DNA of 64,000 nt from Mycolicibacterium sp. MU0050. Its GTDB lineage: Bacteria; Actinomycetota; Actinomycetes; Mycobacteriales; Mycobacteriaceae. Below are positions 45,781 through 54,331 of the stretch, piece by piece. The position numbers were made by a program, and so were the translations under genes. Position 1 is the first letter of the stretch. Each line of letters begins with the position of its first letter. The stretch is taken from the NCBI RefSeq assembly GCF_963378085.1, contig NZ_OY726395.1, forward strand, positions 1,984,001-2,048,000. The letters are read 5' to 3'. Below the pieces are notes generated by a model. The model was given only the letters and a program-made list of their open reading frames with translations. It did no database searches and was not told where the DNA came from.

Positions 45781-46575
45781 ATGTCTACCGAGTCGCACGC
45801 CTACGAGACCCTGCTGTTCGAGCAGGACGGCCCCGTCGCCCGCATCACGCTGAACCGGCCCGAGGCCGCCAACGGCATGAACGACGCGATGACGCGCGAG
45901 CTGGCGCACGTCGCCACCCGTTGCGCCGCGCCGGGCACCAAGGTGGTGGTGCTCACCGGGGCCGGCCGTTTCTTCTGCGCCGGAGGCGATCTCAAGGCCA
46001 TGGCCGCCTCGCCGCTGGGGCCCGGCCCGTTCGTCAAGAACATCGCCGACGACCTGCACCGGGCCATCTCGACATTCGCCCGGATGGACGCCGTGCTGAT
46101 CACGGCGGTCAACGGCACCGCCGCCGGGGCCGGCTTCTCGCTGGCCGCCAGCGGTGACCTGGTGGTCGCCGCGGCCTCGGCATCGTTCACCATGGCCTAT
46201 ACCCGGGCCGGACTGAGCCCGGACGGCGCCGCCTCCTACACCCTGCCGCGACTGATCGGCGTGCGGCGCACCGGCGACCTCATGCTGACCAACCGCAAGC
46301 TGTCGGCCGCCGAGGCCGAGCAGTGGGGTTTGGTCAACTACGTGGTCTCCGACGACGAGTTCGCCGCCCGGGTCGATGCGCTGGCCGCTGAAATCGCTTC
46401 GGGCGCAGCGGGTTCTGCCGCGGCGGTCAAGAAGCTGTTGTTGACGACGTTCGACAACGACATCGAGACCCAGATGGATTTCGAGGCGCAGCTGATCTCG
46501 GAGAACGCCGGCGGAGCCGATGGCGCCGAGGGCATCGACGCATTCCTCAACAAGCGCGCGCCGAAGTACGCCTGA
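45781..46575 (+). CDS. Enoyl-CoA hydratase/isomerase family (crotonase) protein
   Basis: 264 residues. Crotonase fold: ITLNRPEAANGMNDAM (about 20-35), the oxyanion-hole segment GAGRFFCAGGDLKAM (about 59-73) and the second NH donor GTAAGAGFSLA (about 109-119). At the usual catalytic Glu position the segment reads TRAGLSPDGAASYTLPRLIG; it has Asp-Gly-Ala, so isomerase rather than hydratase activity is possible. Likely linked to lipid metabolism with the adjacent acyl-AMP ligase. Confidence 0.88.
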   Translation: MSTESHAYETLLFEQDGPVARITLNRPEAANGMNDAMTRELAHVATRCAAPGTKVVVLTGAGRFFCAGGDLKAMAASPLGPGPFVKNIADDLHRAISTFARMDAVLITAVNGTAAGAGFSLAASGDLVVAAASASFTMAYTRAGLSPDGAASYTLPRLIGVRRTGDLMLTNRKLSAAEAEQWGLVNYVVSDDEFAARVDALAAEIASGAAGSAAAVKKLLLTTFDNDIETQMDFEAQLISENAGGADGAEGIDAFLNKRAPKYA

Positions 46576-46665
46576 CCGGTTGTCACGAATAGGCGGGTTG
46601 ATCGGTCCTAGTTGACGACTGGACGGCCGGTGGTGGTCGTCCAGCGTCGACGAAGGGTGCCGAAC

Positions 46666-47424
46666 ATGAAGATCGTCGTTATCGGAGGGACCGGCCTGAT
46701 CGGATCCCAGGTGGTGCGGCTGCTCACCGCGGCGGGGCACGACGGGGTCGCCGCCGCGCCCAACACCGGGGTGGACACCATCACCGGCGCGGGCCTGACG
46801 CAGGTCCTCACCGGCGCCGACGTGGTGGTCGACGTCTCCAACTCGCCGTCGTTCGAGCGGGACGCGGCAGTCGAGTTCTTCCGAACCTCGACCGGAAACC
46901 TAGTGGCCGCGGAGCAGGCGGCCGGCGTCGCCCACCACGTCGCGCTGTCCGTGGTGGGCACCGGTGAATTGGCCGTCGAAAGCGGCTATTTCGCCGCCAA
47001 GCAGGTGCAGGAAGAGTTGATCGCCGCGTCCGGTGTGCCGTATTCGATCGTGCACGCCACCCAGTTCTACGAGTTCATCACGGGAATCATTAACGCCGCC
47101 ACCGCCGGCACCGTCGTGCGTCTGGCGCCGGTCGATATCCAGCCGATCGCCTCGGCGGACGTCGCCGCGGCGGTGGCCGCCGCCGCAGTCGAACCGCCCC
47201 TGAACGGCATCGGCGATATCGCGGGGCCACAACGGTTCCGGCTCGATGAGCTTGCGCGGGCAGTCTTGGCGGAGCGCCAGGATCCCCGGACGGTGCACAC
47301 CGACCCGACCGCCCTGTACTGGGGAGCTCACCTGCAGACCGACACCTTGACGCCGGGCGCGGGGGCAACGTTGTCCGAGACTCGATTCGCGGATTGGCAG
47401 TTGGCCGCCGCGAACCCGCGTTGA
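46666..47424 (+). CDS. NAD(P)-binding atypical SDR (NmrA-like), copy A
   Basis: 252 residues. Rossmann motif IVVIGGTGLIGSQVV (3-17), then GVDTITGAGLTQVLTGADVVVDVSNSP and HHVALSVVGT. The catalytic YxxxK is present as YFAAK, followed by YSIVHATQFYEF. Member of the NAD(P)H-binding/NmrA-like family, some of which are redox sensors and some reductases. Very similar to the protein encoded on the opposite strand just downstream (18 bp between their ends). Confidence 0.85.
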   Translation: MKIVVIGGTGLIGSQVVRLLTAAGHDGVAAAPNTGVDTITGAGLTQVLTGADVVVDVSNSPSFERDAAVEFFRTSTGNLVAAEQAAGVAHHVALSVVGTGELAVESGYFAAKQVQEELIAASGVPYSIVHATQFYEFITGIINAATAGTVVRLAPVDIQPIASADVAAAVAAAAVEPPLNGIGDIAGPQRFRLDELARAVLAERQDPRTVHTDPTALYWGAHLQTDTLTPGAGATLSETRFADWQLAAANPR

Positions 47425-47442
47425 GTCAGTGTCGGCGGCTGA

Positions 47443-48204
47443 TCAGCGTCGGCGGCCGTCGGCCCCGCCCAGCCAATCGGTCAGGCGGGTGCCGCACAGT
47501 CGCGCATGAGCGCCCGGCAGCAGGGTGCGTTCTTCGATGTCGATGCCCCAGTACCGCGCCGTGGCATCGCGCACCACCGCGCGGTCATCGCCCCGCATGG
47601 ACAGCACGGTGCGGATCAGTTCATCGAGCGCGAATCGCTGCGGCCCGCCGATCTCGGTACTGCCGTTGTCCGGTCCGCCGACCGCAACGGTGGCGAGTTG
47701 AGCGGCCACGTCATGGGCGGCGACCGGCTGGATCAGCGCCGGCGGCAGCCGGACCGTGCCCGCCACGGTCGCCGAATCCGCGGCGGTGAACAGAAACTCG
47801 TAGAACTGCGTCGCGCGGATCACCGAGTAGGGGACGGGTCCGGTGGCAATGAGTTCCTCCTGCATCAGCTTCGCCTGGAAGTAGCCGCTGTGCGGGGCCA
47901 ACCGTTCGGTGCCCACCACCGACAGGGCGACGTGATGCGTGACCCCGGTGAGTTTCTCTGCGGTCAACAGGTTGGTCGTCGAGTTGCGGAAGAACTCCAT
48001 GGCGGCGCAGTCCTCGAACGCCGGTGAGTTCGAGACATCGACGACGACGTCGGCGCCGGTGAGGACTTCCGTCAGCCCCTTGCCGGTCACCGTGTCCACC
48101 CCGGTCCGAGGCGACGCGGCGACGGCGTCCTGACCCGCTCGGGTCAGGACGTCCACCAACCGCGTACCCACCAAGCCCGTACCGCCGACAACGACGATGC
48201 GCAT
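47443..48204 (-). CDS. NAD(P)-binding atypical SDR (NmrA-like), copy B
   Basis: 253 residues from ATG 48204, where GGAAAGGGG is the ribosome binding site; 11 upstream codons are not needed. IVVVGGTGLVGTRLV (3-17), GADVVVDVSNSPAFE, HHVALSVVGTE, YFQAK and ATQFYEF match copy A almost block by block. The two genes are tail to tail, so an inverted duplication is likely. Divergent from the ECF sigma gene; such SDRs often sit beside stress sigma factors. Confidence 0.85.
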   Translation of the reverse strand: MRIVVVGGTGLVGTRLVDVLTRAGQDAVAASPRTGVDTVTGKGLTEVLTGADVVVDVSNSPAFEDCAAMEFFRNSTTNLLTAEKLTGVTHHVALSVVGTERLAPHSGYFQAKLMQEELIATGPVPYSVIRATQFYEFLFTAADSATVAGTVRLPPALIQPVAAHDVAAQLATVAVGGPDNGSTEIGGPQRFALDELIRTVLSMRGDDRAVVRDATARYWGIDIEERTLLPGAHARLCGTRLTDWLGGADGRRR

Positions 48205-48264
48205 GCTGGCCCCTTTCCTGCTTCCCGACTCGGTCACCAGTTACGACCGGGTGCGGCCCCGCTC

Positions 48265-48289
48265 TGTGACGCCGGCCGTGGCTGTCACA
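48265..48289. promoter_or_regulatory. Inverted repeat TGTGAC-N13-GTCACA between SDR copy B and sigma factor gene
   Basis: Perfect 6-bp arms at 48265-48270 and 48284-48289 in the 165-bp divergent region. The spacing is wider than a Crp site. It could serve a regulator of both genes. Confidence 0.4.
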
Positions 48290-48369
48290 AAGCGCAGCCC
48301 CGTCCGGTCGGAATGGTCAGAGCGACAACAAGTCCGAAGCGGCCACCGCCGCGCGACCGAGGGGGCACC

Positions 48370-48966
48370 GTGAAGAGAACAGTCGATCTGCACGCAGCGG
48401 CCGGCGCTGCGATGAGCGCAGCCACCGCGGCTCGCTTCGAGGCCGACGTGGCGCCGCACCGCGACGCGCTGCTACGGGCCGCCCGCAGACTCACGCGCAC
48501 CGAGTTCGACGCCGAAGACCTGCTCCAGGACACGCTGTTGCGCGCCTACGCGGGTTACGCAGGCTTCAGCGCCGGCACCAACCTGAACGCCTGGCTGTTC
48601 CGAATCCTGCACAACCAGTGGGTCAGCGCGTTCCGGTACCGGCAATGTCGGCCCACGGAAGTGCCCCTCGACGGAACGCCCGAACGCGCTCCGGTCAGGG
48701 CGCACCGATCGGCGGAGGACGAGGTGTTCGCAACACTGCCTGGACCCGCGCTCGCAGCGGCGCTTGCTGCCCTGTCGGAGGAATTCCGGACCGCGCTGTA
48801 CTACTCCGACGTGGCGGGCTACACCTACCGCGAAGTCGCCGCCCGGATGGGAACGCCCGCAGGGACCGCGATGTCACGAGTGTCGCGGGCGCGTCGCCAC
48901 GTCCGCGATCAGCTCACCGATACCGCTGGCCGACAGTCCGATTCACCACCGCAACTCGTCGCCTGA
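48370..48966 (+). CDS. ECF sigma factor (SigE/SigR-like sigma-70)
   Basis: 198 residues from GTG 48370, preceded by GAGGGGGCACC; the ATG at 48412 has no such site. Region 2 (about 28-95): LRAARRLTRTEFDAEDLLQDTLLRAYAGY and LNAWLFRILHNQWVSAFR; region 4 (about 130-180): LAALSEEFRTALYYSDVAGYTYREVAARMGTPAGTAMSRVSRARR (split across two helices). No anti-sigma factor follows; the next gene, 28 bp on, is an SDR. Activity may be set by transcription alone. Confidence 0.9.
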   Translation: MKRTVDLHAAAGAAMSAATAARFEADVAPHRDALLRAARRLTRTEFDAEDLLQDTLLRAYAGYAGFSAGTNLNAWLFRILHNQWVSAFRYRQCRPTEVPLDGTPERAPVRAHRSAEDEVFATLPGPALAAALAALSEEFRTALYYSDVAGYTYREVAARMGTPAGTAMSRVSRARRHVRDQLTDTAGRQSDSPPQLVA

Positions 48967-48994
48967 AAGGGCGCATCGACAAAAGGAGCCTCTG

Positions 48995-49720
48995 ATGACC
49001 GAACTGCTCAACCGCTCGGCCCTGGTCACCGGCGGGACCGCCGGTATCGGACTGGCCTGCGCGCAGTTGCTGGCCGACGCCGGCGCGCAGGTGATCATCT
49101 CGGGTCGCGACACCGCCCGCGGCGAGGCGGCTGCGACCGCGCTCGGCAGCCGAGCCAGGTTCGTCCCTGCCGATCTCGCGGAAATCGACTCCGTGCGAAA
49201 CCTCGTGCGGCGCAGCGGCGACGTCGACATCCTGGTGAACAACGCCGCCAGCTTCCCCGCCGCCCTGACGGTCGACCAACGCGTCGACAGCTTCGAGAAG
49301 ACCTTCGATACCAACGTGCTCGGGACGTACTTCCTCACGGCCGGGCTGGCCGCCGGCATGCTCGACCGTGGTTCGGGCAGCATCGTCAACATCACCAGCA
49401 TGGTGGCCAGCAAAGGGGTGGCAGCGGCGTCGGCCTACAGCGCCTCCAAGGCCGCGGTGGAATCGCTGACCCGCACCTGGGCAATCGAATTCGGCGGGCG
49501 CGGTGTGCGCGTCAACTGCGTGGCGCCCGGCCCCACCAGCACCGAGGGGGTCGTGGCGCAGTGGGGGGACACCAACGACGAGCTGGGCCGGGCGCTGCCG
49601 CTGGGCCGGACCGCCGCGCCTGCCGAGATCGCCGCCGCGGTGGTGTTCCTGGCGGGGCCGCACGCCAGCTTCATCACCGGCACCACCCTGCACGTGGACG
49701 GTGGCGGTTCGGCGATGTAG
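48995..49720 (+). CDS. Classical short-chain dehydrogenase/reductase
   Basis: 241 residues, with AAAAGGAG before the ATG. Cofactor motif ALVTGGTAGIGLACAQ (TGxxxGIG, about 9-24), NNAA at about 82-85, catalytic Ser in NITSM, Tyr and Lys in YSASKAAVES, and the closing GTTLHVDGGGSAM. An Arg after the second strand (SGRD) suggests NADPH preference. Substrate unknown. It probably shares the operon of the sigma factor. Confidence 0.92.
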   Translation: MTELLNRSALVTGGTAGIGLACAQLLADAGAQVIISGRDTARGEAAATALGSRARFVPADLAEIDSVRNLVRRSGDVDILVNNAASFPAALTVDQRVDSFEKTFDTNVLGTYFLTAGLAAGMLDRGSGSIVNITSMVASKGVAAASAYSASKAAVESLTRTWAIEFGGRGVRVNCVAPGPTSTEGVVAQWGDTNDELGRALPLGRTAAPAEIAAAVVFLAGPHASFITGTTLHVDGGGSAM

Positions 49721-49801
49721 GCGTCCAGGGGCCCGAGGCCACGCCGGGCCGCTCGGCGCTCGCTAGTATTTCCGGGTAATTCGCCCCCTAGCGCGGACGC
49801 G

Positions 49802-52609
49802 GTGATGCCGGTGACGAGCGAGAATCGGGCGTCGGGTCTGCGTGGCCGCGACGTGGAATGCGCCGAGTTGCAGTCGCTGGTGGCCAATGTCGGCTCGGGG
49901 GTCGGTCAGGCGCTGGTCCTGCGCGGCGAGGCGGGCGTCGGAAAGAGCGCATTGCTCGACCACGTCGCAGAATGCGCGGAATCGGCCGGGTTTCGCTGTG
50001 CGCATGTCGCCGGCGTGCAATCCGACATGGAGCTGGCGTTCGCGGGTCTGCATCAACTGTGCGCTCCGCTGCTGGACCGCATGAACGAGCTGCCGGAACC
50101 GCAGCGAGATGCCCTGGCGGTGGCGTTCGGGCGCGGCGTGGGGCCGACGCCGGACCGGTTCCTGGTGGGGTTGGCCGTCCTGAGTCTGCTGGCCAGCGCC
50201 GCCGAGGACCGGCCGGTGCTGTGCGTCATCGACGATGCGCAATGGCTCGATCAGGTGTCGGTGCAAATCCTGGGCTTCGTGGCCAGACGGCTGGTCGCCG
50301 AGCCGGTCGGCATGGTGTTCGGGGTGCGTGACGGCGGTCCCGCCGATCTGTCCGGTCTGCCGGACCTGAACATCACCGGGCTGACCGACAGCGACGCCCG
50401 GGCATTGCTGGACTCGGTGGTGATGGGGCGCCTCGACGAGCGGGTGCGGGACCGCATGGTGGCCGAGACGCGTGGCATTCCGCTGGCCGTGCTGGAGGTA
50501 CCGCGGAACTTCTCGCCGGAGGAGCTGGCCGGCGGCTTCGGGGGCGCCGCGACGCGGCCCTCGGCGGGACAGGTCGAGGAGAGCTTCGTCCGCAGAATCC
50601 GAGCACTACCGACCGACACCCAGCGACTGGTGCTCGCGGCGGCCGCCGAACCCGTCGGCGATCCGGCGCTGTTCCTTCGGGCGGCGGCACAATTGGGCAT
50701 CCCGGTCGAAGCCCTGACCGCAGCCGAGACCGCCGGGATCATCGAGTTCGGGGCCCGGATGAGGTTCCACCACCCGCTGGTCCGATCAGCCGCCTACGCC
50801 GCGGCAGATCCGGCCGACCGCAGGGCGATCCACCGCGCGCTGGCCGATGCGACCGATCCGCACCTGGACCCGGACCGCCGGGCTTGGCACGCGGCGAACG
50901 CCACCGCGGGCACCGATGACGCGGTGGCCGCGCAGCTCGAGGCCTCGGCCGGCCGTGCCCAGAGCCGCGGCGGGGTGGCCGCCGCCGCCGCGTTCCTGGA
51001 ACGCGCGGCCGTGCTGACCGCGGACCCGGGCCTGCGTGGCGCCCGTGCCATCGCTGCGGCCCGGGTGAAGCGCGACGCCGCCGCGCCGGAGGCCGCCTAC
51101 AAGCTATTGGCCATCGCGGAACTGGGGCCGCTCTCGGCGCTGCAGCGCGCCCAGGTGGCACGGCTGCGGGCGCAGATCGACTTCGTGCGGTGCCGCGGCG
51201 GGGACCCCGCGGCGCCGCGGCTGCGCCAGGTCACCGCCCGATTGCGGGGGGCCGCCGAGCAACTCGACCCCCTGGACGAGGAACAGGCGCGGGAGGCCCA
51301 CCTCGAGGCGATCGCTGCGGCCATGTATGCCGGCCGGCTCGGGGATGAGGGCGCGCTGGAGGAGACGGCCGCGGCCGCGCTCGCGGCGCTGGCGCGCACC
51401 GCGAACCTGCACCGGCCCGTCGACCTGCTGCTGAGTGCCATGGCCACCCGGATCACCGAGGGGGCGGGTGCCGGATCCGCGCAGCTCAGGGCGGCGTTGG
51501 AGGCGATGTGCGCGCAACTCGAGCGCAGCGAGGCGCAGCCACCACGCTGGTTGTCGTTGGGGCTGGCCATCCTGGCGGAATCGGCCGCCGGGGAACTCTG
51601 GGACGACGCGCTCATGGATCGGATGGCCGGCGCCCTGGTCCGGCAGGCCCGCGCCGCCGGTGCGTTGGCGGCCCTGCCGCCGGCACTGGCCTATCACGCC
51701 GGCGTTCAGCTACTGAACGGTGAACTCGGCACGGCGGCAACGCTTCTCGAAGAGGCCGCATCGATCACCGCGGCCACCGGTTACGCCCCGGTGCGCTACC
51801 ACTCGCTGAACATCGCGGCGTGGCGGGGCGACGCCACGGAGGCGCTCCGATTGATCGGGAACGCCACCGCGGACGCCGCCGCCCGGGGTGAGGGCCGGCT
51901 GCTGGGCCTGACGGACTACGCCAGCGCCGTGCTGTACAACGGGCTCGGCCGCTACGAGGAGGCCTTCGCCTGCGCGCGGGACGGCTGTGAATTCGAGGAT
52001 CTCGGCTTCTACAGCTGGACGCTCTACGAAATGATCGAAGCGGCCGTGCACACCGACCGCCACGACATCGCCCTGCAGGGGGTACGCAGATTCGAGCGGC
52101 AGGTGGGCGCGAGTTCGACGGGGTGGGCGCGCGGCGCGGTCGCCGGCGCGCACGCGCTGGTGGCCGACAACGACCATGCGGACGAACTGTTCCGGGCGGC
52201 CATCGGCCACTTCGGGGACAGCGCCGTGACCGTGCACCTGGCCCGCATCGAACTGAGTTACGGCGAATGGCTGCGCCGGGTGAACCGCCGTGGGGACGCG
52301 CGCCAACACCTGAACGCCGCGGCAGACAGGTTCGCCAAGATGGGCGCCACCGCCTTCGCCGAACGCGCCCACCGGGAACTCGTCGCCCTCGGCGCAAAGA
52401 TCCGCAACCGTCCGGTGAAGTCGGGCGGCGAGCTCACCGCGCAGGAAGGCCAGATCGCCCGGTTGGCGGCCGACGGGCTGACCAACCACGAAATCGGTGC
52501 GCAGCTGTTCCTCAGCACGCACACCGTCGAATGGCATCTACGGAAGGTCTTCGTCAAGCTCGGAATCAGGTCGCGTCGGCAGCTTCGCACCGTCGCGTGG
52601 ACCAGCTGA
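49802..52609 (+). CDS. Large ATP-binding LuxR-family (LAL) transcriptional regulator
   Basis: 935 residues from GTG or the next codon ATG 49805. N-terminal AAA domain with Walker A GEAGVGKSA (42-50) and Walker B VLCVIDDAQWLD (about 140-151), a long helical TPR-like middle region, and a C-terminal LuxR HTH (about 875-930): LTAQEGQIARLAADGLTNHEIGAQLFLS and HTVEWHLRKVFVKLGIRSRRQL. LAL regulators are activated by a ligand and often control secondary metabolism or catabolic operons. A TAGTAT hexamer at 49764-49769 may be its -10. Confidence 0.92.
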   Translation: MMPVTSENRASGLRGRDVECAELQSLVANVGSGVGQALVLRGEAGVGKSALLDHVAECAESAGFRCAHVAGVQSDMELAFAGLHQLCAPLLDRMNELPEPQRDALAVAFGRGVGPTPDRFLVGLAVLSLLASAAEDRPVLCVIDDAQWLDQVSVQILGFVARRLVAEPVGMVFGVRDGGPADLSGLPDLNITGLTDSDARALLDSVVMGRLDERVRDRMVAETRGIPLAVLEVPRNFSPEELAGGFGGAATRPSAGQVEESFVRRIRALPTDTQRLVLAAAAEPVGDPALFLRAAAQLGIPVEALTAAETAGIIEFGARMRFHHPLVRSAAYAAADPADRRAIHRALADATDPHLDPDRRAWHAANATAGTDDAVAAQLEASAGRAQSRGGVAAAAAFLERAAVLTADPGLRGARAIAAARVKRDAAAPEAAYKLLAIAELGPLSALQRAQVARLRAQIDFVRCRGGDPAAPRLRQVTARLRGAAEQLDPLDEEQAREAHLEAIAAAMYAGRLGDEGALEETAAAALAALARTANLHRPVDLLLSAMATRITEGAGAGSAQLRAALEAMCAQLERSEAQPPRWLSLGLAILAESAAGELWDDALMDRMAGALVRQARAAGALAALPPALAYHAGVQLLNGELGTAATLLEEAASITAATGYAPVRYHSLNIAAWRGDATEALRLIGNATADAAARGEGRLLGLTDYASAVLYNGLGRYEEAFACARDGCEFEDLGFYSWTLYEMIEAAVHTDRHDIALQGVRRFERQVGASSTGWARGAVAGAHALVADNDHADELFRAAIGHFGDSAVTVHLARIELSYGEWLRRVNRRGDARQHLNAAADRFAKMGATAFAERAHRELVALGAKIRNRPVKSGGELTAQEGQIARLAADGLTNHEIGAQLFLSTHTVEWHLRKVFVKLGIRSRRQLRTVAWTS

Positions 52610-52612
52610 GCC

Positions 52613-52643
52613 GACCACGATCCGTGGTCCCCCGGGGACCACG
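52613..52643. promoter_or_regulatory. Three-arm repeat GACCACG / CGTGGTC / GACCACG between LuxR and sigma genes
   Basis: GACCACG (52613-52619), 3 bp, CGTGGTC (52623-52629), 7 bp, GACCACG (52637-52643). The middle arm can pair with either outer arm; with the right one it extends to a perfect 10-bp stem CGTGGTCCCC/GGGGACCACG. It begins 4 bp after the LuxR stop and ends 47 bp before the sigma gene. It may be a terminator, an attenuator with alternative hairpins, or a binding site for the LuxR-type protein. Confidence 0.55.
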
Positions 52644-52689
52644 AACTTTCAAGGGCTCGCCGCGGCGGGGACCGCAGCAGGCTCGAAGC

Positions 52690-53331
52690 ATGACAATCGC
52701 AGACATCGAAGACCGCGCCGGTTCCTCAGCTACCGGGGACCTCGAGGACGCCGCGGAGTTCTTCACCGGCATCCGGCACCTGTTGTTCGGGGTCGCCCAT
52801 CGCATGTTGCGCAGCGTGGCCGACGCCGAAGACGTCGTCCAGGACTCCTGGGTCCGGTGGCAGTGTTGCGACCGCGCCGCGGTGCAGAACCCGACCGGTT
52901 TCCTGCTGACCGTCACCACCCGGCTGTGCATCAACGAGCTCCAGTCCGCCCACAACCGGCGCGAAACCCAGCTGGGGCCGTGGATTCTCGAGCCCGTGGA
53001 CGCCGATGCCGACCCGGCGCTGTGCAGCGAACGCGGCGACGCGCTGCGCAGCGCCACGCGCATCGTGGTGCAGAAACTCCCGCCGACCGAGCGCGCCGCC
53101 TACGTGTTGCGGGAAGCGTTCGACTACCCGTACCGGCTGATCTCCCACACCGTCGGCGTCAGCGAGGCGAACGCCCGGCAGCTGGTGAGCCGGGCGCGCA
53201 AACATCTGACCGAGGACCGCGACGCCGCACCGAGACCCGTGGCGTACCAAGGGTTGTTCACCGCGTTCGTCACGGCCGCGGAGTCGGGGGAGATGGCCGA
53301 GCTGGAGCGCGCCCTGGTCGCCGCCGGCTAG
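52690..53331 (+). CDS. SigJ-type ECF sigma factor lacking most of its C-terminal SnoaL-like domain
   Basis: 213 residues from ATG 52690. Region 2 (about 25-90: [47 protein letters not shown]) and region 4 (about 115-175: [44 protein letters not shown]) resemble the SigJ/ECF41 group. Those proteins carry a SnoaL-like extension of about 100 residues that controls activity; here only its first helix ([24 protein letters not shown]) remains before a TAG. The stop shares CTAG with the convergent panB stop. Confidence 0.85.
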   Translation: MTIADIEDRAGSSATGDLEDAAEFFTGIRHLLFGVAHRMLRSVADAEDVVQDSWVRWQCCDRAAVQNPTGFLLTVTTRLCINELQSAHNRRETQLGPWILEPVDADADPALCSERGDALRSATRIVVQKLPPTERAAYVLREAFDYPYRLISHTVGVSEANARQLVSRARKHLTEDRDAAPRPVAYQGLFTAFVTAAESGEMAELERALVAAG

Positions 53332-54170
53332 AAGCAGTGCTCCTCGGCGGGGAACGCGCCGCTGGCCACCTCGTCGGCGTATTGGCTTGCCGCCCGGCCC
53401 AGTTCGCCGCCGACGTCGCCGAATCGCTTGACGAACTTGGCCGTTCGGCCCGACGTCATCCCGGCCATGTCCTGCCACACCAGCACCTGGGCGTCGCAGT
53501 TGGGGCCGGCGCCGATGCCGACGGTGGGAATGGTCAGCTTGCCGGTGATCTGGGTGGCCAACTCGGCGGGGACCATCTCCAGCACCACCGCGACGGCGCC
53601 GGCCTCGGCGACGGCGATGGCATCGTGCACGGTCTGCTCGGCACCGTCGCCGCGGCCCTGCACCCGGAAACCGCCGAGCCCGTTGACGCTCTGCGGGGTG
53701 AACCCGATGTGGGCGATGACGGGGATCCCGGCCTGGGTCAGCGCGGAGATCTGCGGCGCGACCCGCTCGCCGCCCTCCAGCTTGACCGCGTGCGCGCCGG
53801 TCTCCTTCATGAACCGGGTGGCGGTCTCCAATGCCTGATCGGCGCCGCGCTCATAACTGCCGAACGGCAGGTCGGCGACCACCAGCGCGTGCGGGGCGCC
53901 GCGCACCACACCGCGCACCAGCGGAATCAGCTCGTCGATGGAGATCGGCACGGTGGTGTCGTAGCCGTAGACGACGTTGGCGGCCGAATCACCGACCAGC
54001 AGCACCGGGATACCGGCGTCGTCGAACACCCGCGCCGTCGAATAGTCGTAGGCGGTGAGCATGGCCCACTTGTGGCCCTCGCTCTTCCACTTCTGCAGAT
54101 GATGGGTGCGCACCTTGGTGCGGGGCTTGGAATCCGCCGCAGCGCCATACACGGTTTGCTCTGAGGACAT
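53328..54170 (-). CDS. panB: 3-methyl-2-oxobutanoate hydroxymethyltransferase
   Basis: 280 residues, the family length. TIM-barrel enzyme with [40 protein letters not shown] (split by loops, about 37-76; Asp residues bind Mg), [37 protein letters not shown] and [20 protein letters not shown]. It makes ketopantoate, the first step of pantothenate and CoA synthesis. The TAG stop lies on the same CTAG as the stop of the convergent sigma factor. Confidence 0.96.
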   Translation of the reverse strand: MSSEQTVYGAAADSKPRTKVRTHHLQKWKSEGHKWAMLTAYDYSTARVFDDAGIPVLLVGDSAANVVYGYDTTVPISIDELIPLVRGVVRGAPHALVVADLPFGSYERGADQALETATRFMKETGAHAVKLEGGERVAPQISALTQAGIPVIAHIGFTPQSVNGLGGFRVQGRGDGAEQTVHDAIAVAEAGAVAVVLEMVPAELATQITGKLTIPTVGIGAGPNCDAQVLVWQDMAGMTSGRTAKFVKRFGDVGGELGRAASQYADEVASGAFPAEEHCF

Positions 54171-54331
54171 GGCTGAGTCGCCCCTTGTCGTTGTCGGGTC
54201 GATCCTCGAGGCCCAATCCGGGTCCCCGGGTCGTCTGACCTCGCCAAGTCTGCCACTGCGACGCGCGCAGGTGAAGGGGCAGTTGAGTGGACTTCCTCAC
54301 ACCGCCATCCGGGCCGACCTACGATGCGCAG

